From Desulfobacterales bacterium (GTDB taxonomy: Bacteria > Desulfobacterota > Desulfobacteria > Desulfobacterales > ETH-SRB1): DNA of 9,632 nucleotides. The notes beneath the pieces are model-generated. The model did not search any database. It had not been told where the DNA came from and worked only from the letters and a program-made list of their open reading frames with translations. The stretch spans positions 1 to 9,632 of the forward strand of contig DAOVDN010000023.1 of the NCBI GenBank assembly GCA_030669465.1, read 5' to 3'. This document shows positions 5,452 through 9,632 of this stretch, in pieces; position 1 is the first letter of the stretch, and the number at the start of each line of letters is the position of its first letter. Made by a program: the position numbers and the translations under genes.

Positions 5452-6768
5452 ATGAAAATATATAATTACCCTTCAAAATCGGCTGAAACAAGAATCACAT
5501 CCATTATAAACCGCGATCTTGGTTTTAAGAAAAAAGATTATCTTGATGTTACTCGTATTCTTGAGGATGTGAGAAAGAACGGAGATAAGGCGCTTATTAA
5601 GTATGCAAACCGGTTTGATTCTCCTGGTTTGAACGCAGAATCACTTAAGGTGACTGCCAAGGAAATTGATGCTGCGACAAAAAGAGTAAACAGATCTTTT
5701 ATGCGCTCCTTAAATCGTGCAGTTGCTCAGATCGAGAGATTTCATAAACGGCAATTAAGTAATTCATGGATCAATACCGACAGACCAGGTGTGCTGCTGG
5801 GCCAGATGGTAAACCCGGTCGATGCGGTTGGAGTTTATGTGCCCGGCGGAAAAGGCGGAAAGACCCCTCTTGTCTCTTCTGTCCTGATGGGTGTCATTCC
5901 TGCCAGGATAGCCGGTGTAAAGCATATTGCCATGGTGACTCCGCCAACAAAGGATGGAACTGTAAATCCTCATCTTCTTGCTGCGGCAAAAAAGGTTGGA
6001 GTTGATACTGTATACAAGGTTGGAAGCGCTTGGGCAATTGCGGCATTAGCTTACGGCACCGAAACTATTCCAAAAGTAGATGTTATAGTTGGGCCTGGAA
6101 ACATTTATGTTACACTTGCCAAGAAGATTGTAGCAGGAAGAGTAGGAATAGACATGATAGCCGGTCCGAGCGAGATTTTAATTATTGCTGACAGCAAGGC
6201 AAATCCGGAATTTATTGCAGCAGATCTTCTCTCCCAGGCAGAACATGATATTATGGCCTCCGCCATACTTGTTACAAACTCCAGGGAAACAGCAGAGGCT
6301 GTTGCCGGCGCTGTCGAAAAGCAATTAAAAAACCTTGAGCGGAAAGATATTGCCGGGAAATCTCTTGCCAGCTATGGCACCATTATAGTTATGCCTGATC
6401 TTGCCGCCGCTGTAGAGCTTGCAAACAGAATTGCGCCGGAGCACCTTGAGCTTCACATAAGGGATCCATTTGAATATATCGGACAAATCAGAAATGCGGG
6501 TGCTGTATTTATCGGAGATTATACGCCGGAGCCTGTTGGTGACTATATCGCTGGCCCGAATCATGTTCTCCCGACTGCCGGAACGGCAAGATTCGCTTCA
6601 GCCCTTTCTGTCGACCACTTTATCAAGAAGACCAGCATCATCCACTATTCTAAAGAGGCCTTTGCGCGCGAAGGAAAAGACATCATCCGCCTGGCTGAAA
6701 TCGAAGGCCTGGGGGCACATGCAAATTCCATAAAGATCAGGCTAATGAAAGTGCCTAAAGTGAACTAA
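5452..6768 (+). CDS. hisD: Histidinol dehydrogenase
   Basis: A 438-residue full-length HisD, which oxidises L-histidinol to L-histidine in two NAD-dependent steps, the last reactions of histidine synthesis. Zinc ligands are Q262 and H265 in LLSQAEHD, D364 in GDYIAGPNHVLP and H423 in EGLGAHANS. The catalytic pair is E330-H331 in RIAPEHLEL. The NAD-domain signatures YVPGGK (129-134) and DVIVGPGNIYV (210-220) are present. GSAWAIAALAYGTE replaces the more common GGAQAIAALAYGTE, and GGKGGKTPLVSSVLM sits where shorter loops are common; I regard both as lineage variants, not damage. There is no clear Shine-Dalgarno before the ATG. No other his gene is in the window, so histidine genes appear at least partly dispersed. 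It ends eight bases from the convergent pepA stop. Confidence 0.97.
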   Translation: MKIYNYPSKSAETRITSIINRDLGFKKKDYLDVTRILEDVRKNGDKALIKYANRFDSPGLNAESLKVTAKEIDAATKRVNRSFMRSLNRAVAQIERFHKRQLSNSWINTDRPGVLLGQMVNPVDAVGVYVPGGKGGKTPLVSSVLMGVIPARIAGVKHIAMVTPPTKDGTVNPHLLAAAKKVGVDTVYKVGSAWAIAALAYGTETIPKVDVIVGPGNIYVTLAKKIVAGRVGIDMIAGPSEILIIADSKANPEFIAADLLSQAEHDIMASAILVTNSRETAEAVAGAVEKQLKNLERKDIAGKSLASYGTIIVMPDLAAAVELANRIAPEHLELHIRDPFEYIGQIRNAGAVFIGDYTPEPVGDYIAGPNHVLPTAGTARFASALSVDHFIKKTSIIHYSKEAFAREGKDIIRLAEIEGLGAHANSIKIRLMKVPKVN

Positions 6769-6776
6769 AGTGCCTT

Positions 6777-8246
6777 TTACAATCTCTCCAGCAAATCACA
6801 AAGCAGGCGTACACCAAAGCCGGTTCCGCCTGCGCCGCAGTATGCATTTTCCTTTTTGATATAAGCCGGTCCTGCAATGTCGATATGAGCCCACACGGTA
6901 TCTTTGATAAACTCCGACAGGAACAGGGCGCCGGTAATTGCTCCGCCCCAGCGTGAGCTGCTTATGTTCTTAATATCAGCAAAATCGCTCTTGAGCAGTT
7001 CTTTATAATCATCGGGCAGCGGCAAACTCCAGCAGCGCTCATAAGTCTTTTTGCCGGACCGGATAATGGCTTCAGCCAGTTTGTCATCAAAAGAAAATGT
7101 CCCCGCTATCTTCTCGCCCAATGCTACAACACAGGCTCCTGTCAGTGTTGCCATATCGATCAGAATCTGGGGTTTATATTTTTCAATGCAATAAGAGATT
7201 GCATCTATTAATATCAATCTGCCTTCTGCGTCTGTATTTCCTATTTCGACGGTCTTCCCATCATAACTTTTGATAATGTCTCCCGGACGGGAAGCATTAC
7301 CTGACGGCATATTTTCAACAACAGGTATGACGCCGATAACTTTTACTTTAGATTTAAGCTTTGCTATTGTGATAAGCGTTGCCGCAACTGCGGCTGCGCC
7401 CGACATATCCATCTTCATATCCTCAAGAGATGCGGTTGGTTTCAGATTGATGCCTCCTGAATCAAAAGTTACACCTTTGCCGACAAGAGCTACTGTTTTT
7501 TTGGCGCCTTTTGGATTATGCTCCAAAACAATCATTGCAGGCTTGCTCTGACTGCCGGCTGCCACGGCCAGCATTGCCCCGAATTTTTTCTGTTTCAGCT
7601 CCTTTTCATCCAGCACACTGACTTTGAGATTCTCTTTTTTGGCAAGAGTTACAATGGACTTTGTAAACTGCTCGGGTCTTTTATCGTTAGAAGGAGCGCT
7701 AACCCACTCTCTCGCAAGGATGGTGCCTTCGCAAACAGTTGCAACACTAAGCGACAATTTGCGGAATTGTTCTGCTGCAGCATCTGTCACAAGAAGATCG
7801 ATCTTCTTGAGAGCTTTTTGTTTTTTCTCCTTTTTATATTTATCGAAGATGTGATTTCCGAGACAGGCGCCTTCCAGCAAGGCCTCAAGGACTGACGACG
7901 CTTCAAGCTTGATTTTTCCGGCAGAAGGAACGGCTATCAATACCTCTGAAAGATTCTTCTTGATGCACTTCTTTATTGACTTGCCGGCAAATGAGCGCAG
8001 CGCTTCAAGATCGACTTTTTCATGTTTCCCAAGTCCCAGAAACACAACTCTCTCCGCTTTAATATCAGGCGGATTGTAAAATGTTACTTCATCATCTTTT
8101 TTGCCTTTGAACTCCTTGAGCTTCTTTGCTTCTTTGATGAGCGAAGATATTGTTCTGTTGTCATGTATATCCTTATCCTCACAGACAGGAATGGCAAGTG
8201 TTTCTATTTTTGCTTTTTTCAGATCAACTGATTTTAGCTGCAGCAT
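6777..8246 (-). CDS. pepA: Cytosol (leucyl) aminopeptidase, M17 family
   Basis: A 489-residue M17 aminopeptidase that removes N-terminal residues from peptides using two metal ions, usually as a cytoplasmic hexamer. The C-terminal catalytic domain has K257 and D262 in GKGVTFDSGG, K269 in INLKP, D280 in MKMDMSGAAA, and D339/E341/R343 in NTDAEGR. This is the complete set of metal-binding and catalytic residues, equally spaced with the E. coli enzyme. The N-terminal domain (about 1-160) is lysine-rich and diverged, as is usual. The ATG at 8246 is chosen because AGAGGA lies seven bases upstream; an in-frame ATG at 8303 would lengthen the protein by 19 unlikely residues and lies upstream of that site. 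E. coli PepA also binds DNA in Xer recombination; nothing here shows that role. A MITE-like element lies about 150 bases upstream. Confidence 0.97.
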   Translation of the reverse strand: MLQLKSVDLKKAKIETLAIPVCEDKDIHDNRTISSLIKEAKKLKEFKGKKDDEVTFYNPPDIKAERVVFLGLGKHEKVDLEALRSFAGKSIKKCIKKNLSEVLIAVPSAGKIKLEASSVLEALLEGACLGNHIFDKYKKEKKQKALKKIDLLVTDAAAEQFRKLSLSVATVCEGTILAREWVSAPSNDKRPEQFTKSIVTLAKKENLKVSVLDEKELKQKKFGAMLAVAAGSQSKPAMIVLEHNPKGAKKTVALVGKGVTFDSGGINLKPTASLEDMKMDMSGAAAVAATLITIAKLKSKVKVIGVIPVVENMPSGNASRPGDIIKSYDGKTVEIGNTDAEGRLILIDAISYCIEKYKPQILIDMATLTGACVVALGEKIAGTFSFDDKLAEAIIRSGKKTYERCWSLPLPDDYKELLKSDFADIKNISSSRWGGAITGALFLSEFIKDTVWAHIDIAGPAYIKKENAYCGAGGTGFGVRLLCDLLERL

Positions 8247-8253
8247 GTTTTTT

Positions 8254-8264
8254 TCCTCTCCTCT
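8254..8264 (-). promoter_or_regulatory. Ribosome-binding site for pepA
   Basis: On the minus strand two overlapping AGAGGA copies occupy these bases; the nearer one ends seven bases before the ATG at 8246-8244. It decides the start in favour of 8246 over the in-frame ATG at 8303. Confidence 0.75.
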
Positions 8265-8399
8265 ACGATAAAAACCACTGTTTGAGATAGTAATGGATTT
8301 CAACTTGTGCGGTGTAACTCAATAAGTTTGGGGCGGCTTCAGCGTAAGCGCTATGGATCTCAATGTAATACCCGATGCCCGAACCCGACAGCTCAAAAC

Positions 8400-8498
8400 G
8401 TAGGGGCGGGTTTATCCCGCCAGTGTCCATTGCTACACAAAGTTCCTGTGGTGAGTGCCGGCCAGAAGCTTTGACGGGCGGGATAAACCCGCCCCTAC
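8400..8498. mobile_element. MITE-like element with perfect 22-bp terminal inverted repeats
   Basis: Bases 8400-8421 (beginning GTAGGGGCGGG) and 8477-8498 (ending CCCGCCCCTAC) are exact reverse complements, 22 of 22, around a 55-base centre. Each arm also contains its own small GGCGGG-type dyad. The GC-rich ends contrast with their surroundings. No target-site duplication is obvious at the edges and no transposase lies nearby. From memory, similar GGCGGGTTT-type palindromes are scattered between genes in many environmental bacteria. A stable RNA stem from this DNA could also affect elbB-pepA read-through. Confidence 0.65.
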
Positions 8499-8523
8499 AA
8501 GGCACTTACAACTTGATAGATTT

Positions 8524-9180
8524 TCAGATCATAGATATGACCTGATCTACCAGTTTCTCGATGCCGATTGCAACATCTTTAATGCCTGGACCTAACATAT
8601 ATGCCGGCGTGGTCACGAGTCTGTTTTTTTTATCAATGCAAATCATATCTACGGCACAAGCTGTATGCTTACCGCCCATGGTTTCTATAGCCGAGGCTGT
8701 CTCCTGATCATTGCCGATAGTCACTTCAGGCTTTTTGTTTAAAAGGGCTTTTGCCAGGAGTACCGGTGAAATACAGATCGCGCCTATTGGTTTGCCTGCC
8801 GAGTTCATTTCTTGCAAGATACGTTCAACTTCAGGATGAACTGAGACATCTGACCCCTTTGCGGCAAAATTGCTCAGATTTACGATTGCTCCAAAACCGC
8901 CGGGAAGAATCAGAGCGTCCAGATCAGAGGCGTGAACATCTGTTAAATTCCTGATCTTGCCTCTTGCGATTCTGGCGGATTCTACCAGAACGTTCCGTTT
9001 TTCACCAGTCTCTTTCCGTGTGAGATGATTTATGACATTGAATTGATCCATATTCGGCGCCATGCAGACAATCTCAGCGCCAGCGCGATCTATTGCCAGG
9101 AGCGTCAACACGGTTTCATGAATCTCAGAACCGTCAAACACACCGCATCCGGACAATAATACTCCAACCTTCTTTGCCAT
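8524..9180 (-). CDS. elbB: ElbB, DJ-1/PfpI-type class I glutamine amidotransferase-like protein (glyoxalase)
   Basis: A 218-residue single-domain protein, the usual ElbB length. The N-terminal signature LLSGCGVFDGSEIHE (8-22) is distinctive and includes the likely acidic partner E19. RNVLVESARIARG (62-74), LILPGGFGA (90-98) and the nucleophile-elbow cysteine C136 in IGAICISPVLLA follow. ElbB belongs to the DJ-1/PfpI superfamily. The E. coli protein was first linked to isoprenoid synthesis and later reported to have glutathione-independent glyoxalase activity, so carbonyl detoxification is a plausible role. There is no signal peptide. AGGGGA lies six bases before the ATG. The gene stands alone: pepA is 277 bases downstream beyond a MITE-like element, and a 362-base repeat-rich gap lies upstream. 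Confidence 0.93.
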   Translation of the reverse strand: MAKKVGVLLSGCGVFDGSEIHETVLTLLAIDRAGAEIVCMAPNMDQFNVINHLTRKETGEKRNVLVESARIARGKIRNLTDVHASDLDALILPGGFGAIVNLSNFAAKGSDVSVHPEVERILQEMNSAGKPIGAICISPVLLAKALLNKKPEVTIGNDQETASAIETMGGKHTACAVDMICIDKKNRLVTTPAYMLGPGIKDVAIGIEKLVDQVISMI

Positions 9181-9230
9181 GATTTATCCCCTATTGTTTT
9201 GTTATTGGTTCAGAAATTTGGAAAACTCTT

Positions 9231-9262
9231 AGGGATGGGGAAGTTATTTCGTCCTCATCCCT
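9231..9262. other. 10-bp hairpin in the elbB upstream region
   Basis: AGGGATGGGG (9231-9240) pairs with CCTCATCCCT (9253-9262) with one G-T wobble, around a 12-base loop. Only a short TTTT follows on the plus strand, and no gene ending there needs a terminator. In minus-strand transcripts it would lie about 50 bases before the elbB start, so a leader structure is conceivable. Confidence 0.4.
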
Positions 9263-9285
9263 TAGTTTTGAACTGTTAAGTTCTT

Positions 9286-9327
9286 AGCTTTCAGCTTTGA
9301 GCTTTCAGCTTTCAGCTTTCAGCTTTC
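9286..9327. repeat. Tandem heptamer repeat, six units of AGCTTTC
   Basis: Six contiguous 7-base units: five are AGCTTTC and the second (9293-9299) is AGCTTTG. A period of seven would shift the reading frame with each unit, which fits a non-coding position. Such short arrays commonly change copy number by replication slippage. Confidence 0.9.
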
Positions 9328-9340
9328 ATCAATTGCACTG

Positions 9341-9369
9341 CAAATACAGGTTGAAATGTTATATGTCAA
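9341..9369 (-). promoter_or_regulatory. Candidate promoter for elbB
   Basis: On the minus strand TTGACA (9369-9364) is followed after 17 bases by TATTTG (9346-9341, 3 of 6). The -10 is weak. If used, it gives a leader of about 155 bases carrying the heptamer array and hairpin. Confidence 0.3.
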
Positions 9370-9426
9370 GCATATCTATACCTAACACGGACAAGCCGGA
9401 GCCCTGTCTTAACTTTGAAATGTTAT
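9351..9426 (+). repeat. Duplicated 12-mer TTGAAATGTTAT (9351-9362 and 9415-9426)
   Basis: The two exact copies are in direct orientation, 64 bases apart. The first abuts ATGTCAA (a minus-strand TTGACAT) and the second overlaps a plus-strand TTGACAT, so each copy sits beside a -35-like box. Paired operator sites for one regulator are a possible reading. Confidence 0.5.
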
Positions 9427-9455
9427 TGACATGTAGTTGTGGGTGCAATTAAAAG
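9426..9455 (+). promoter_or_regulatory. Candidate promoter for the M20 peptidase gene
   Basis: A perfect TTGACA (9426-9431) with TAAAAG (9450-9455, 4 of 6) 18 bases on. An alternative is the perfect TATAAT at 9494-9499, which has no recognisable -35 box. Which one is used cannot be settled by eye. Confidence 0.3.
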
Positions 9456-9493
9456 TGTTGGGAAAGCAACCATACTGACTTAAGGGGCTTTAC

Positions 9494-9499
9494 TATAAT
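9494..9499 (+). promoter_or_regulatory. Perfect -10 hexamer (TATAAT) upstream of the M20 peptidase gene
   Basis: TATAAT would place the transcript start near 9506, about 37 bases before the ATG at 9543. The region 16-18 bases upstream does not resemble TTGACA and there is no extended -10 TG, so an activator would be expected if this promoter is real. Confidence 0.35.
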
Positions 9500-9542
9500 T
9501 TTCTGCCAATAATTCCAGCGCAATGGAAAGGAATCAAAAGAT

Positions 9543-9632
9543 ATGGTTAACCATAATCGTTTAGCCGGCACATTTAAGGATTTAGTTGCGATAGACAGTG
9601 TTTCCAAAAAAGAGGGGGCGCTTGCCAGGGTC
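9543..9632 (+). CDS. PepT-like M20 family peptidase, N-terminal fragment (continues past window)
   Basis: Only the first 30 codons are in the window, open to the last base. They read RLAGTFKDLVAIDSVSKKEG after MVNHN. An opening helix followed by LVAIDSVS and a following EGA is the characteristic N-terminus of M20 zinc peptidases of the PepT-like group, which act on small peptides. No metal ligand is reached, so this rests on the N-terminal pattern alone. AAGGA lies ten bases before the ATG, slightly far. It is divergent from elbB, with promoter candidates at 9426-9455 and 9494-9499. Confidence 0.65.
   Translation, partial: MVNHNRLAGTFKDLVAIDSVSKKEGALARV

Larger units (their letters stand above)
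9181..9542. other. 362-base divergent intergenic region between elbB and the M20 peptidase
   Basis: No credible gene is seen on either strand. From left to right it holds the elbB ribosome site, a 10-bp hairpin (9231-9262), six tandem heptamers (9286-9327), two copies of a 12-mer (9351-9362, 9415-9426) and candidate promoters facing outward. The heptamers would lie in the long elbB leader if the minus-strand promoter is real. Confidence 0.7.

Noticed and set aside
5954..6070. HisD variants GSAWAIAA and GGKGGKTPL considered as signs of a non-HisD paralogue
   Set aside because: All four zinc ligands and the catalytic Glu-His pair are intact and the length is normal, so these look like lineage variation.
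6769..6776. Bidirectional terminator between hisD and pepA
   Set aside because: Only eight bases separate the stops, and I see no convincing stem with T-tracts there or in the gene ends.
8247..8303. Upstream in-frame ATG for pepA
   Set aside because: The 19 extra residues are not aminopeptidase-like, and a strong ribosome site sits directly before the ATG at 8246.
8263..8505. 80-codon minus-strand reading frame
   Set aside because: It runs through the 99-base inverted-repeat element and its flank, overlaps the pepA upstream region, and its residues (GGFIPP and GGINPP) are translations of the two repeat arms. It shows no domain or plausible ribosome site.

Overview
This looks like an ordinary chromosomal stretch from a Gram-negative, probably anaerobic bacterium. 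My best guess is a sulfate-reducing member of the Desulfobacterota. That guess rests on the style of the HisD, ElbB, bactofilin and GlcF-like proteins, the moderate GC content (judged by eye) and the intergenic repeats, not on any database search. I found no rRNA, tRNA, CRISPR array, prophage or complete transposon, and no convincing new multi-gene system.

Layout. Positions 2-433 (+) hold the C-terminal ABC-ATPase end of a YhaN-like DNA-repair ATPase. The 222-base gap after it carries two identical 19-base hairpins in direct orientation and a perfect 14-bp palindrome, and may be a small non-autonomous IS200/IS605-derived element. A bactofilin gene (656-1048, +) follows. Its stop codon lies 4 bases from the end of a convergent minus-strand group. 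That group, in transcription order, is an MFS transporter (3869-2631), a CYTH/CyaB-like protein (2557-1853) and an endonuclease/exonuclease/phosphatase-fold hydrolase (1829-1053). A divergent promoter region (about 3870-4038) separates it from two plus-strand genes: a GlcF/CCG-type iron-sulfur oxidoreductase subunit (4039-5379) and histidinol dehydrogenase hisD (5452-6768). hisD converges, with 8 bases between, on leucyl aminopeptidase pepA (8246-6777, -). Upstream of pepA is a 99-base MITE-like element with perfect 22-bp inverted ends, then elbB (9180-8524, -). The last gap (9181-9542) holds a 10-bp hairpin, six tandem AGCTTTC heptamers, a duplicated 12-mer and outward-facing TTGACAT boxes. 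The window ends in the first 30 codons of a PepT-like M20 peptidase (+).

How the genes fit together. Most are housekeeping genes (histidine synthesis, peptide turnover, carbonyl detoxification, cytoskeleton, DNA repair) and do not form one pathway. The only likely operon with a possible shared role is MFS-CYTH-EEP, and that role is unknown. The GlcF-like protein has no FAD-subunit gene beside it. The parts most worth a second look are the intergenic repeats and the long basic N-terminus of the CYTH protein. Ribosome-binding sites settle the starts of the bactofilin, CYTH and pepA genes.
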